This document shows positions 5,096 through 5,100 of a DNA stretch of 5,100 nucleotides, piece by piece. Numbering within the stretch: position 1 is the stretch's first letter; each line of letters starts with the position of its first letter. The stretch covers positions 1 to 5,100 of the forward strand of contig JBEHYF010000256.1 in the NCBI GenBank assembly GCA_048498315.1, read 5' to 3'. The notes beneath the pieces were generated by a model, which searched no databases, had not been told where the DNA came from, and saw nothing but the letters and a program-made list of their open reading frames with translations. The stretch comes from Actinoallomurus sp048498315. Its GTDB lineage: Bacteria > Actinomycetota > Actinomycetes > Streptosporangiales > Streptosporangiaceae. The translations under genes and the position numbers were made by a program.

Positions 5096-5100
5096 GCCAG

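Overview
The base composition is very GC-rich, and most codons in the real genes end in G or C. Together with the gene families present (DUF3040, an Rv2625c/Rip3-like M50-CBS protease, an Rv2578c-like radical SAM protein and an actinobacterial GvpK), this points to a chromosomal segment of a filamentous or spore-forming actinobacterium. A Streptosporangiales or Streptomyces type of organism is a reasonable guess; the genus cannot be fixed from this window. No insertion sequence, CRISPR array, tRNA or rRNA was recognised.

Layout. Positions 1-234 hold no convincing gene, but contain a promoter-like element followed by a run of hairpins that ends in a perfect 12-bp stem-loop. That last hairpin also sits just behind the small DUF3040 membrane-protein gene (235-438, minus). 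Upstream of it, on the same strand, is a gene for a secreted lipoprotein of the GHL10 glycosyl-hydrolase-like family (500-2050, minus). A 93-bp divergent region separates this from a plus-strand gene for a membrane site-2-type metalloprotease with a CBS pair (2144-3247). Next on the plus strand is an Rv2578c-family radical SAM gene (3328-4335). It is preceded by a near-consensus actinobacterial SOS (LexA) box that overlaps a TAGACT -10 element, placed for leaderless transcription from the ATG. A 265-bp intergenic stretch follows. It carries terminator-like hairpins for both convergent genes and a possible decayed methyltransferase 3' end. The window ends with gvpK on the minus strand (4601-5095), probably the last gene of a gas-vesicle cluster lying beyond the right edge.

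How they fit together. The genes look like a patchwork of independent short transcription units, not one pathway: cell-envelope functions (GHL10 lipoprotein, DUF3040 protein, intramembrane protease), a DNA-damage-controlled radical SAM enzyme of unknown reaction, and the edge of a gas-vesicle operon. The best-supported regulatory observation is the LexA box with a leaderless start for the radical SAM gene. The most open question is whether 68-224 makes a structured non-coding RNA. I did not find a convincing undescribed multi-gene system here.
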